Assembly (NCBI GenBank): GCA_965539935.1
Contig: CBETVX010000068.1
Coordinates: 1-12,216 of the forward strand
Source of the DNA: CBETVX01 sp965539935
Lineage (GTDB): Bacteria > Bacillota > Clostridia > Peptostreptococcales > Caminicellaceae
Direction: 5' to 3'
Length of the DNA stretch: 12,216 nt
Made by a program: the position numbers and the translations under genes. The number at the start of each line of letters is the position of its first letter. The first letter of the stretch is position 1. Below, one piece after another: positions 1 through 7,199 of the stretch. Below the pieces are notes generated by a model. It was not told the origin of the DNA. It searched no databases and saw nothing but the letters and a program-made list of their open reading frames with translations.

Positions 1-26
1 AATAAATATTATAAATTTCATATCTA

Positions 27-55
27 TTGACACATATATATACTAATGTTAATAT
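27..55 (+). promoter_or_regulatory. Sigma-A type promoter for asd
   Basis: A perfect -35 box TTGACA (27-32) is followed after exactly 17 bases by TAATAT (50-55), a 4/6 match to the -10 consensus. Transcription would start near 62, giving a leader of about 137 bases before the asd start. That leader is almost pure A/T and shows no lysine-riboswitch or T-box-like G/C-rich structure. Confidence 0.6.
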
Positions 56-198
56 TAATAATAATTTACTGTAATAAAGTATTACACACATCTTTAACAA
101 TAAACTAATTATATAAAGCTATTGTATATTTTATTAAAAAAATTCATATATATAAGTTGCTTTGAAATTCTATTATTCCATTTTAGGGGGTTATTAAC

Positions 199-1194
199 TT
201 GAAAAAAGTAAATATTGCCATAGTTGGTGCTACTGGCATGGTTGGTAGGACTTTCTTAAAAGTTCTAGAAGAAAGAAATTTTCCATATGATAAGTTATAC
301 GCTTTTTCATCTGCTAAATCTGCTGGTACAAAAATCAAATGCAAGGGCGTAGAGTATACAGTGGAAGAACTTACGGAAAATTCCTTTGATAGGGATATCG
401 ACATAGCTCTTTTTTCAGCCGGCGGAGAGGTAAGTAAAAAATTTGCTCCCATAGCTGCATCAAAGGGAGTAATTGTAGTAGATAATAGTAGTGCATGGAG
501 AATGGATGAAGAAGTTCCTTTAGTGGTTCCTGAAGTTAACCCTGAGGCAATAAAAGAACATAAGGGCATCATAGCAAATCCAAACTGTTCAACTATTCAA
601 GCTGTTGTGGCTTTAAAGCCCCTTCATGATAAATATAAAATAAAAAGAATAGTCTATTCAACTTATCAAGCAGTTTCTGGTTCTGGGGTTAAGGGTGTTC
701 AAGACCTAGAAGAAGGTTTAAAGGGTAATAGTCTTACTAAAGCCTATCCTCATCCTATAGCCAATAATTGTCTCCCCCATATAGACGTATTTTTAGATAA
801 TGGATATACTAAAGAAGAGATGAAAATGGTTAATGAGACCAAGAAAATATTAAATGATTATGATTTAAAAATTACTGCCACAACTGTTAGAGTTCCTGTG
901 TTTGATTGTCATAGTGAATCAGTTAATTTAGAGTTTGAAAAAAGTTTTGAGCTTAATGATGTTATAGAATTATTATCTGAAAGTCCTGGCATTATTGTAC
1001 AGGATAATCCCAATGAAAATCTATACCCTATGGCTACAAAGGCTAAGGGAACAGATGAAGTTTATGTTGGTAGAATTAGAAGAGACTTCAGCGTTGAAAA
1101 CGGATTAAATCTATGGATTGTAGCAGATAATATAAGAAAAGGTGCTGCAACAAATACAGTTCAAATTGCTGAAGAATTAGTTAAAAATCTTTAA
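199..1194 (+). CDS. asd: Aspartate-semialdehyde dehydrogenase
   Basis: This cytosolic enzyme reduces L-aspartyl-4-phosphate to aspartate semialdehyde with NADPH, the branch point for diaminopimelate/lysine and threonine/methionine. The 331-residue protein has the usual family length. Visible motifs are the Rossmann loop GATGMVG (10-16), the catalytic cysteine C130 in NPNCST (127-132), the QAVSGSG segment (157-163) and the RVPVFDCH segment (231-238) ending in catalytic H238. The start is TTG at 199, preceded by the AGGGGG Shine-Dalgarno at 185-190; no better start is in frame. It heads a same-strand run with dapA, dapB and dapH, so its main job here is supplying the diaminopimelate branch. A hairpin follows 14 bases after the stop and may limit read-through to dapA. 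Identification is firm. Confidence 0.97.
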   Translation: MKKVNIAIVGATGMVGRTFLKVLEERNFPYDKLYAFSSAKSAGTKIKCKGVEYTVEELTENSFDRDIDIALFSAGGEVSKKFAPIAASKGVIVVDNSSAWRMDEEVPLVVPEVNPEAIKEHKGIIANPNCSTIQAVVALKPLHDKYKIKRIVYSTYQAVSGSGVKGVQDLEEGLKGNSLTKAYPHPIANNCLPHIDVFLDNGYTKEEMKMVNETKKILNDYDLKITATTVRVPVFDCHSESVNLEFEKSFELNDVIELLSESPGIIVQDNPNENLYPMATKAKGTDEVYVGRIRRDFSVENGLNLWIVADNIRKGAATNTVQIAEELVKNL

Positions 1195-1207
1195 ATTCCT
1201 TAAAGGG

Positions 1208-1228
1208 CCCGAGCGTTTTTCGCTTGGG
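1208..1228 (+). terminator. Hairpin terminator/attenuator between asd and dapA
   Basis: CCCGAGCG (1208-1215) pairs with CGCTTGGG (1221-1228), with one G-U wobble, around a TTTTT loop. It is the only GC-rich stem in the asd-dapA gap. The following tract (TTAAATTTT) is a poor U-run, so termination is probably incomplete and it may act as an attenuator within the operon. Confidence 0.6.
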
Positions 1229-1269
1229 TTAAATTTTAAATGTATAGATATTTCTTATGAAAAATATTA

Positions 1270-1275
1270 TATAAT
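1270..1275 (+). promoter_or_regulatory. Possible internal promoter (-10 box) for dapA
   Basis: A perfect TATAAT lies at 1270-1275, downstream of the asd hairpin and 34 bases before the dapA start. No convincing -35 box is found at 16-18 bases upstream (GATATT at 17), so this is tentative. It would let dapA-dapB-dapH be transcribed independently of asd. Confidence 0.35.
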
Positions 1276-1293
1276 AAGGGTAAATATATAATG

Positions 1294-1300
1294 AAAGGAT
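1294..1300 (+). promoter_or_regulatory. Ribosome binding site that fixes the dapA start
   Basis: AAAGGAT at 1294-1300 lies 8 bases before ATG 1309. An upstream in-frame ATG at 1291 would place this site inside the coding region and itself has no Shine-Dalgarno, so 1309 is preferred. Confidence 0.75.
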
Positions 1301-1308
1301 GGGTTTTC

Positions 1309-2190
1309 ATGAGACTTTTTAGAGGTTCTGGTGTAGCTTTGGTGACTCCCTTTAAAGATGGTAAGATTAACTTTAAAAAATTAGAAGAGATGTTAAATTG
1401 GCATGTTGAGCAAAACACCGATGCCATAATTATTTGTGGAACAACAGGTGAAGCAAGCACAATGAGCGATGAAGAGCAAAAAGAGATAATTAAATTCACC
1501 GTTGAAAAAATAAATGGTCGAATTCCTGTTATAGCAGGTACTGGTAGCAACTGTACTTCCCACTCCATTGAACTGAGTAAATATGCCGAAAAGGTTGGAG
1601 CAGATGGTCTATTAATTATAACTCCTTATTATAATAAATCTACTCAAAAAGGTTTATTGGCACATTTTAAAGCTATTGCTGATGAAGTAAATATTCCTAT
1701 CATTGTTTATAATGTTCCGGGAAGGACCGGTGTAAATATACTTCCATCAACTTTAGCCGAACTGGCTAAACATCCTAATATTGCTGGTGTAAAAGAAGCT
1801 AGTGGAAACATTTCTCAAGTTGCTGAAATAGCTCGTCTTGTTCCTGATGATTTCTATATTTATTCCGGTAATGATGATATGGTTGTACCACTTATGTCCC
1901 TTAAGGGTGATGGGGTAATCTCTGTAGTAGCTAATATCGCTCCTAAAGATACCCATGATATGGTTTATAAATTTATTGATGGAAATATAGAGGACGCATG
2001 TAAGCTGCAATTAGAAATGAAACCACTAATAGATGCATTATTTATAGAGGTTAATCCAATCCCTGTTAAAACAGCTATGAATCTAATGGGATTTGAGGTT
2101 GGTGATTTAAGATTGCCATTAGTTGAAATGGGCGAAAATAATCTAGAAGTTCTAAAATCTGAAATGAAAGAATACGGACTCTTAAAGTAG
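1309..2190 (+). CDS. dapA: 4-hydroxy-tetrahydrodipicolinate synthase
   Basis: This TIM-barrel class I aldolase condenses pyruvate with aspartate semialdehyde, the first committed step to diaminopimelate and lysine. Starting at ATG 1309 it has 293 residues, the family norm, and begins with the typical FRGSGVALVTPF segment; the longer in-frame start at 1291 would add six untypical residues and swallow the Shine-Dalgarno. Visible active-site elements are GTTGE (44-48, with T45 and T46), Y108 in ITPYYN, Y134 and R139 in YNVPGRT (134-140), and the Schiff-base lysine K162 in GVKEASG. It follows asd after a hairpin. Its TAG stop overlaps the Shine-Dalgarno of dapB, so the two are translated from one message. 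Confidence 0.97.
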   Translation: MRLFRGSGVALVTPFKDGKINFKKLEEMLNWHVEQNTDAIIICGTTGEASTMSDEEQKEIIKFTVEKINGRIPVIAGTGSNCTSHSIELSKYAEKVGADGLLIITPYYNKSTQKGLLAHFKAIADEVNIPIIVYNVPGRTGVNILPSTLAELAKHPNIAGVKEASGNISQVAEIARLVPDDFYIYSGNDDMVVPLMSLKGDGVISVVANIAPKDTHDMVYKFIDGNIEDACKLQLEMKPLIDALFIEVNPIPVKTAMNLMGFEVGDLRLPLVEMGENNLEVLKSEMKEYGLLK

Positions 2191-2201
2191 GAGGTAATAA
2201 T

Positions 2202-2951
2202 TTGATTAAAGTACTCTTAAGTGGTTGTAATGGAAAAATGGGAAAAGTAGTAGAAAACCTAATAGCAAATGAATCAAATATGGAAATAGTAGCTGGAATA
2301 GATGCTAATCCATCAGAAAATAAGTATCCAGTTTTTAAAAATTTTGATAATTGTAATATTAAAGCCGATATAATCATAGACTTTTCCCACCATAGTATAA
2401 CATCACATCTAATTGATTACTGTGTTAAAACTAATACTCCAGCAGTAATTTGTACAACAGGACTTGATGACTCTTTAATGGAAAAGATTAAAGAAGCTTC
2501 AAATAGTGTTGCCCTTTTCAAATCTGGGAATATGTCCCTCGGCGTAAATCTAATTATAGATTTAGCAAAAAAAGCATCTAAAGTACTTAATGATTCCTTT
2601 GATATCGAAATAATTGAAAAACATCACAATCGTAAGGTTGATGCCCCAAGCGGTACTGCTTATATGATAGCTAATGGAATCAATAAAGAATTAAATGGTT
2701 CAAAGGAATATGTTTTTGGCCGACATGGAAAGGCTGCCAAAAGACAGGAAAATGAAATAGGTATCCATGCAATAAGGGGTGGAACCATAGTAGGTGAACA
2801 TAGTATAATATTTGCAGGAAATGATGAAATAATAGAAATAAAGCATTCAGCCATGTCTAGAGATATATTTGCTGTAGGAGCTATCAAAGCAGCAAAGTTT
2901 TTAATAACCCAAGAAAAGGGTTTATATAACATGGATGATATATTAAAATAA
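2202..2951 (+). CDS. dapB: 4-hydroxy-tetrahydrodipicolinate reductase
   Basis: DapB reduces the DapA product to tetrahydrodipicolinate with NAD(P)H in the cytosol. The 249-residue protein starts at TTG 2202, six bases after GGAGGT (2190-2195), whose first G is the last base of the dapA stop codon. The N-terminal dinucleotide loop is SGCNGKMG (7-14), followed by DFSHH (60-64) and CTTG (84-87). The family signature EKHHNRKVDAPSGTA lies at 139-153 and contains the expected catalytic H141 and K145 (by analogy with E. coli H159/K163). The C-terminal IRGG and EHSIIFAG blocks are also present. Eleven bases separate it from dapA and 32 from dapH, indicating one operon. Confidence 0.97.
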   Translation: MIKVLLSGCNGKMGKVVENLIANESNMEIVAGIDANPSENKYPVFKNFDNCNIKADIIIDFSHHSITSHLIDYCVKTNTPAVICTTGLDDSLMEKIKEASNSVALFKSGNMSLGVNLIIDLAKKASKVLNDSFDIEIIEKHHNRKVDAPSGTAYMIANGINKELNGSKEYVFGRHGKAAKRQENEIGIHAIRGGTIVGEHSIIFAGNDEIIEIKHSAMSRDIFAVGAIKAAKFLITQEKGLYNMDDILK

Positions 2952-2983
2952 TATTAAAAAGTTTTGAAAGGATTGATTAACAA

Positions 2984-3712
2984 ATGATAAATGAAAAAAA
3001 TCTAGTAGATGTAGATCTAACTAATCCATACAAAATTGCAAAATTTATTAAAGACGCAAAAAAATCTACCCCAGTAAAAGTATATGTGAAGGGTAAACTT
3101 TCATCTGAATCAGAAAAAATAAAAATATTTGGTTCTAATGATTTCTATATTCTATTTGGAGAATATGATGAAATAGTAGAATTCCTGAATGATAATAAAT
3201 CAACTATAGAAGATTATGTTATTGAAAATGACAGAAGAAACTCTGCTATACCTTTACTAGACCTAAAGAATATAAATGCCCGTATTGAACCTGGAGCTAT
3301 AATAAGGGATAGAGTAAAAATTGGTGATAATGCTGTAATTATGATGGGATCAGTAATTAATATTGGTTGTTCAATTGGAGAAGGCACAATGATAGATATG
3401 AATGCGGTCTTAGGAGCTAGAGCTACAGTAGGTAAAAATTGTCATGTGGGTGCTGGAGCTGTTTTAGCAGGGGTTTTAGAACCTCCAAGTGCTAGTCCAG
3501 TAACATTAGGTGATAATGTATTGGTAGGAGCAAATGCAGTTATTCTTGAAGGAGTTCAAATTGGTGATAATGCCGTGGTGGCAGCAGGCTCTATTGTAAC
3601 AAAGGATGTACCTGCCAATGTAGTAGTTGGTGGAGTACCAGCAAGAATCATTAAGGAAAGAGATCAACAAACTATTGATAAGACTAAAATTCTAGAGGAC
3701 TTAAGGGGATAA
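2984..3712 (+). CDS. dapH: Tetrahydrodipicolinate N-acetyltransferase
   Basis: The enzyme transfers acetyl from acetyl-CoA to the opened tetrahydrodipicolinate, committing the cell to the acetylase variant of the diaminopimelate pathway. The 242-residue length and organisation match DapH (Bacillus YkuQ type): an N-terminal alpha/beta domain (about 1-95), then a left-handed beta-helix of hexapeptide repeats (about 97-225), including the characteristic stretch 139-171 (DMNAVLGARATVG, then HVGAGAVLAGVLEPPSA). The longer succinylase DapD of proteobacteria is a different family. The start ATG 2984 has GAAAGGA (2966-2972) at a slightly long 11-base spacing. The acetyl-aminotransferase and deacetylase needed next are not in this window. 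A shared terminator follows two bases after the stop. Confidence 0.95.
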   Translation: MINEKNLVDVDLTNPYKIAKFIKDAKKSTPVKVYVKGKLSSESEKIKIFGSNDFYILFGEYDEIVEFLNDNKSTIEDYVIENDRRNSAIPLLDLKNINARIEPGAIIRDRVKIGDNAVIMMGSVINIGCSIGEGTMIDMNAVLGARATVGKNCHVGAGAVLAGVLEPPSASPVTLGDNVLVGANAVILEGVQIGDNAVVAAGSIVTKDVPANVVVGGVPARIIKERDQQTIDKTKILEDLRG

Positions 3713-3714
3713 AA

Positions 3715-3746
3715 AAATCAGGCACCCATAAATGGTTGCCTGATTT
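3715..3746. terminator. Bidirectional terminator between dapH and hpt
   Basis: AAATCAGGCA (3715-3724) pairs perfectly with TGCCTGATTT (3737-3746); after one mismatch, CC/GG closes an ATAAAT loop. On the minus strand the stem runs into a seven-U tract (A-run 3711-3717), strong for hpt. On the plus strand TTTATCTTT follows, adequate for dapH. The hairpin fills nearly the whole 38-base gap between the two convergent stop codons. Confidence 0.88.
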
Positions 3747-3750
3747 ATCT

Positions 3751-4281
3751 TTAATCTACAAAAGCAAATACATATGGAACGTTTCTATAGTAATCTCCAT
3801 AGTTTAATCCATAACCTACAATAAATTTATCTGGTATTGTAAAACCAACATAATCTGGCTCAATTTCAACTTCTCTTCTAGATGGCTTGTCTAATAAAAC
3901 ACAATTCTTGATACTATTAGGATTTTTCGATTTCAAATACTCCATAACATACTTCATAGTTATACCAGTATCCGTAATATCATCGGCAATCAAAACATCA
4001 TATCCGGTAAGGTCTCTATTAATATCATATAATATTTTTACATTTCCAGTTGAATCAGTGGAATGACCATAGCTTGATGTAGTCATAAACTCTACTATAA
4101 CAGGAATATCTATTTCTCTAACTAAATCAGCAGTAAAAATAAAACTACCCTTTAATAAAGAAACTACTAATAACTTCTTATCTTTATAATCTTCAGAGAT
4201 TTGCTTTCCAAGTTCTTCTACTCTTTTTCTAATATCTTCTCTAGTAAAAAGTACTTCTTTTCTTTTGTTTTCTATGTCCAT
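3751..4281 (-). CDS. hpt: Hypoxanthine phosphoribosyltransferase
   Basis: This cytosolic purine-salvage enzyme converts hypoxanthine (and usually guanine) plus PRPP to IMP/GMP. The 176-residue protein matches the bacterial Hpt family. Visible features are the LKGS loop (43-46), the flexible-loop SSYG (69-72), and the PRPP-binding motif VLIADDITDTGITM (96-109), in which the usual E-D acidic pair is D100-D101. A purine-contacting D/K segment is around LLDKPSRR (128-135). The start ATG has GGAGGT (4291-4296) nine bases upstream. A TTGACA/TAGAAT promoter and its own terminator suggest a monocistronic unit. In some Firmicutes hpt sits beside tilS and ftsH; here it does not. Confidence 0.95.
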   Translation of the reverse strand: MDIENKRKEVLFTREDIRKRVEELGKQISEDYKDKKLLVVSLLKGSFIFTADLVREIDIPVIVEFMTTSSYGHSTDSTGNVKILYDINRDLTGYDVLIADDITDTGITMKYVMEYLKSKNPNSIKNCVLLDKPSRREVEIEPDYVGFTIPDKFIVGYGLNYGDYYRNVPYVFAFVD

Positions 4282-4325
4282 ATTTATAATACCTCCAGAA
4301 AATTATTTTCATTATATTATTAAAT

Positions 4326-4354
4326 ATTCTAATTAATATTAGTAGTATTGTCAA
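4326..4354 (-). promoter_or_regulatory. Sigma-A type promoter for hpt
   Basis: On the minus strand TTGACA (4354-4349) and TAGAAT (4331-4326) are separated by exactly 17 bases. The predicted transcript starts near 4319, about 38 bases before the hpt ATG. Confidence 0.7.
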
Positions 4355-4383
4355 TTATATTATCATCTATATTAAATTTTAAA

Positions 4384-4409
4384 GCCTAAATTCGCATTTG
4401 AATTTAGGC
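4384..4409 (-). terminator. Terminator after the PfkB-family kinase
   Basis: GCCTAAATTC (4384-4393) and GAATTTAGGC (4400-4409) form a perfect 10-bp stem with a six-base loop, starting six bases after the kinase stop codon in the minus direction. It is followed on the minus strand by TTTAAAATTT. Confidence 0.8.
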
Positions 4410-4414
4410 CTATA

Positions 4415-5347
4415 TTATTCTAAAACAATGGTTTTTACATTATTAAATAACTCTTCAACCTTTTCTTTATCTATAAAATCTATATCCTTTTCTAAGGAAT
4501 TAGCAGCCCCACATGCAACAGCATATTTAAAAGCATTTTCTAAACTTAGTTCACTAGTTAAGCCAACTACAAGACCTGCTACAAGGGCATCACCATATCC
4601 AATATTATTTAATGGATCTATTTGTGGATTTTCCACCTTTATAACCTTATCTTTAGTTGTAAATATAGCTCCCTCTCCATCAAGAGATATAACTACTATA
4701 TCCACTCCTTGTTTACATATGTATTTGCATTCATGAATTATTTCATACTCACTATTTAAATCATAACCAACTAGTTCTTTTAATTCATTGAGGTTTGATT
4801 TAATCATATAAGGCTTAGCCTTAATAGCCTCTTCAAGATATCTTCCCGATGTATCAATTATAGGTAGCACATTATTATCTTTAGCTATTTTTACCATATC
4901 TCTATATACAGTCTTAGGCACTCCCCTAGGAACACTACCGGAGGCTATAATAATTTGACTGTATTTTAATATCTTAATATATTCTTTAATAAAGGTGGTT
5001 AATTCTTCCTTACTAACAAAGGGCCCCTCTTCATCAACTCTAGTTTCAGTCTTATTAATTGGATCTATTATGGCTGTAAGTCTTCTAGATTCATCTTTTA
5101 TCTTTACAAAGGATGTTTTGATCCCCAGCTCTGTAAGTTGATTTTTAATATAATCACCTGCTGAACCACCTAAAAACCCTGTAGCATTAATTTTACCTCC
5201 TAAAAGGGAGGCTGTTTTAGCCACATTTATACCTTTACTACCTACTGTAACAGTTACATCATTAACTTTGTAGTTATTATTAGGCATAAAATTATTAATA
5301 ATATATGATCTATCTATTGCTGGATTTAGTGTTACAGTAGTTATCAT
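4415..5347 (-). CDS. pfkB: PfkB-family sugar-phosphate kinase (1-phosphofructokinase type)
   Basis: The 310-residue protein belongs to the ribokinase/PfkB fold, in the 1-phosphofructokinase/tagatose-6-phosphate kinase branch, which phosphorylates a phosphosugar with ATP (for example fructose 1-phosphate to the 1,6-bisphosphate). The N-terminus TLNPAID (6-12) is the branch hallmark. The substrate-side motif reads VGSKGINVAK (35-44), where G-G-K-G is usual, and the C-terminal ATP/anion-hole motif reads NNIGYGDALVAG (247-258), where G-A-G-D is usual; catalytic D253 is kept. AAGGGG (5353-5358) precedes the ATG. There are no fructose-PTS or DeoR-type regulator genes beside it, so the exact substrate cannot be read from context. 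It has its own promoter and terminator. Confidence 0.85.
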   Translation of the reverse strand: MITTVTLNPAIDRSYIINNFMPNNNYKVNDVTVTVGSKGINVAKTASLLGGKINATGFLGGSAGDYIKNQLTELGIKTSFVKIKDESRRLTAIIDPINKTETRVDEEGPFVSKEELTTFIKEYIKILKYSQIIIASGSVPRGVPKTVYRDMVKIAKDNNVLPIIDTSGRYLEEAIKAKPYMIKSNLNELKELVGYDLNSEYEIIHECKYICKQGVDIVVISLDGEGAIFTTKDKVIKVENPQIDPLNNIGYGDALVAGLVVGLTSELSLENAFKYAVACGAANSLEKDIDFIDKEKVEELFNNVKTIVLE

Positions 5348-5408
5348 AATAACCCCTTCTTCACAATAACTTAATATAAAGATTGACCAAGAATTTATGG
5401 ACTAATAT

Positions 5409-5437
5409 ATTATACAAAAAAAACTATGAAGTTTAAA
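5409..5437 (-). promoter_or_regulatory. Sigma-A type promoter for the PfkB-family kinase
   Basis: On the minus strand TTTAAA (5437-5432) is followed after 17 bases by a perfect TATAAT (5414-5409). Transcription would start near 5402, about 55 bases before the ATG. The rest of 5348-5519 is A/T-rich spacer with nothing else recognisable. Confidence 0.55.
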
Positions 5438-5519
5438 GTGATTTTTTGTTTTTAAGAAAATTGTAAATAGTTTTTAATACTATTAGCCTATATTATACAC
5501 ATTTTACATATTAACCCAC

Positions 5520-5675
5520 TTATTCTATGTCTTTATCTAAATTATACAGTTTATATAAAATTTGCTTTATTTCCTTAAGTAGAACTATTATCTGATTAAG
5601 AGAATATTGAATAGTTGTAAGAATTATCAAAAGTATAACTGCTCCAACTATTATATAGTGAATATAATTATCCAT
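5520..5675 (-). CDS. Small membrane protein of 51 residues, unknown function
   Basis: An ATG at 5675 opens a 51-codon frame ending in TAA at 5522-5520. It has a textbook Shine-Dalgarno AAAGGAGG (5689-5682) six bases upstream, which is the main reason to call it. The protein begins MDNYIHY, has one hydrophobic segment at about residues 7-22 (IIVGAVILLIILTTI), then a polar/amphipathic tail. In the tail L26, I29, L33, I36, L40 and L43 follow a strict a/d heptad spacing, so a short parallel coiled coil is likely. The end is charged (DKDIE). I do not recognise a family. It starts 21 bases after the cca stop on the same strand and is probably co-transcribed with cca. A membrane-anchored oligomer is inferred; no function is assigned. 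Confidence 0.72.
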   Translation of the reverse strand: MDNYIHYIIVGAVILLIILTTIQYSLNQIIVLLKEIKQILYKLYNLDKDIE

Positions 5676-5681
5676 CCTTAG

Positions 5682-5689
5682 CCTCCTTT
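5682..5689 (-). promoter_or_regulatory. Strong ribosome binding site for the 51-residue protein
   Basis: AAAGGAGG on the minus strand, six bases before the ATG at 5675, lying in the 21-base gap after cca. It is one of the best Shine-Dalgarno matches in the window and supports translation of the short frame. Confidence 0.75.
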
Positions 5690-5696
5690 AACTTAA

Positions 5697-7064
5697 TTAT
5701 TTATCTTCTATATATTCATTTTCCCAACTTTTTTCCCTAATCTTTTTAACTTCTTTCATTAATACTTCTTTATTATTTAATTTTGGATTTTCTATTACCA
5801 TATCTAAAAGTTCATTTAATATCAATCCAATCTCTTTGCCTTGATTAATGCCTAGCTTTATAAGATCATGGCCATTTACGGCTAAATCCTTAGTGCTAAT
5901 GGGCTCTTTTTCATATATTATTTTTTCTGCAAGTTCTTTCATTCTTAAAATATTAGAAATATCCTTAGGTTTATTGCTACACATTACATCAGCTATTTGA
6001 AGTTTAAACAACTTAAAAGTATTTTCTTCTCCTATCCTCCCTATAAGCCTCTTTACACCCTTTTTAGTCATTTCATTAATCCTACACATATGTTCTCCCA
6101 CTAGAGCTTTCACATCTTTTATAGTTTGATTATCATATTTCAATCTTCTTAAAATGTTATTGGCCATTTCCATTCCTTCACTATGATGTTTGTAAAAATG
6201 TCCTATACCTTCATGATCCATACTGAAGCACAAAGGTTTTGCTATATCATGTAAAAGTGCTCCTAGTCTAAGTACTTTATCACACTCAACATTATCTACA
6301 ACACATATGGTATGCTGGAAAACATCTTTATCATGGTATGGATTATGTTGTTCAAACCCTACAGTTTTCTTTATCTCAGGTATTATATATTCTATTAAAT
6401 CAGTAGATATCAATTCCTTTAATCCTAAAGATGGTTTTGGTGATAATAGTATTTTATTAAACTCTGAAGTTATTCTCTCTTTGCTTATATTACTTAACAA
6501 ATGGAAATTCTTCTTAATACTATTTCTAGTAGCCCTATCTATATAAAACCCTAATTCACTACTAAATCGTACTGCCCTTAACATTCTTAAAGCATCTTCA
6601 TTAAATCGTTTATTTGGATTTCCCACACATCTAATAATTTTAGATTCTATATCTTTTCTGCCATCAAAGGGATCTATTAATCCATTTATTTTATTGTAGG
6701 CCATAGCATTTATAGTAAAATCCCTTCTTGAAAGGTCCATAGTAATATCTTCTATAAATTCAACTTTTGAGGGTCTTCTACTATCTATATACTCACCCTC
6801 TATTCTATAGGTGGTCACTTCATAGGGGATGTTATTAAAAATAATGGTTACTGTCCCATGTTTCAATCCAGTAGGAATAACTGTATATTCTTTAAATATC
6901 TCCATTATTTTTTGAGGTTTTGCATTACTTGCTATATCCCAATCTTTAGGTCTACGTCCCATTAAATAGTCCCTTATACAGCCTCCCACGGCATAGGCCT
7001 CATATCCATTTTCAAAAAACATATTGATGATCTCATTTACCCCGTTAGGCAAAATTATATCCAT
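5697..7064 (-). CDS. cca: CCA tRNA nucleotidyltransferase with HD domain
   Basis: The enzyme adds or repairs the 3' CCA end of tRNAs from CTP and ATP, without a template. The 455-residue protein has class II nucleotidyltransferase order: the head motif AVGGCIRD (25-32) with metal ligands D41 and D43 in KDWDIA, motif B RRDFTINAMAYN (113-124), and the nucleotide-selecting helix EDALRMLRAVRF (156-167) with its EDxxR signature. A C-terminal HD phosphohydrolase-type domain follows, with H251 and HD (272-273). The flexible region between motifs A and B (about 90-112) is present, which fits a full CCA- or A-adding enzyme more than a CC-only enzyme; sequence alone cannot settle that. GGAGGA (7076-7071) is six bases before the ATG. 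The 51-residue protein gene follows downstream. Confidence 0.93.
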   Translation of the reverse strand: MDIILPNGVNEIINMFFENGYEAYAVGGCIRDYLMGRRPKDWDIASNAKPQKIMEIFKEYTVIPTGLKHGTVTIIFNNIPYEVTTYRIEGEYIDSRRPSKVEFIEDITMDLSRRDFTINAMAYNKINGLIDPFDGRKDIESKIIRCVGNPNKRFNEDALRMLRAVRFSSELGFYIDRATRNSIKKNFHLLSNISKERITSEFNKILLSPKPSLGLKELISTDLIEYIIPEIKKTVGFEQHNPYHDKDVFQHTICVVDNVECDKVLRLGALLHDIAKPLCFSMDHEGIGHFYKHHSEGMEMANNILRRLKYDNQTIKDVKALVGEHMCRINEMTKKGVKRLIGRIGEENTFKLFKLQIADVMCSNKPKDISNILRMKELAEKIIYEKEPISTKDLAVNGHDLIKLGINQGKEIGLILNELLDMVIENPKLNNKEVLMKEVKKIREKSWENEYIEDK

Positions 7065-7094
7065 TAATTGTCCTCCATCTGTTATATTAATAAT

Positions 7095-7123
7095 ATTGTA
7101 GCAAAAACAGATATTTTTAGAAA
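7095..7123 (-). promoter_or_regulatory. Extended -10 promoter for cca
   Basis: On the minus strand TGCTACAAT gives an extended -10 (TGn followed by TACAAT, 7100-7095). A weak -35 TTTCTA (7123-7118) lies 17 bases upstream. It sits between the upstream gene's terminator and the cca ribosome binding site. Confidence 0.55.
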
Positions 7124-7141
7124 GTTTTATACTTATATAAT

Positions 7142-7180
7142 AAAAAGCACTTAATTCTACTATCCCATAGAATTAAGCGC
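7142..7180 (-). terminator. Strong terminator after the SSB-like gene
   Basis: On the minus strand GCGCTTAATTCTA (7180-7168) pairs with TAGAATTAAGTGC (7159-7147) along 13 positions with one G-U wobble, around an eight-base loop. Five U residues (7146-7142) follow directly. This separates the SSB-like gene from cca. Confidence 0.92.
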
Positions 7181-7199
7181 ATTAAATATAACATGATTA

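Noticed and set aside
56..198. Lysine riboswitch or T-box leader before asd
   Set aside because: The leader is about 137 bases and almost wholly A/T, with no paired G/C-rich helices and no T-box (UGGN) core or terminator/antiterminator pair.
5466..5484. Terminator after the 51-residue gene (AATAGT/ACTATT stem)
   Set aside because: The stem has only six A/T-rich pairs and no clear U-run. It cannot be told from chance in this spacer.
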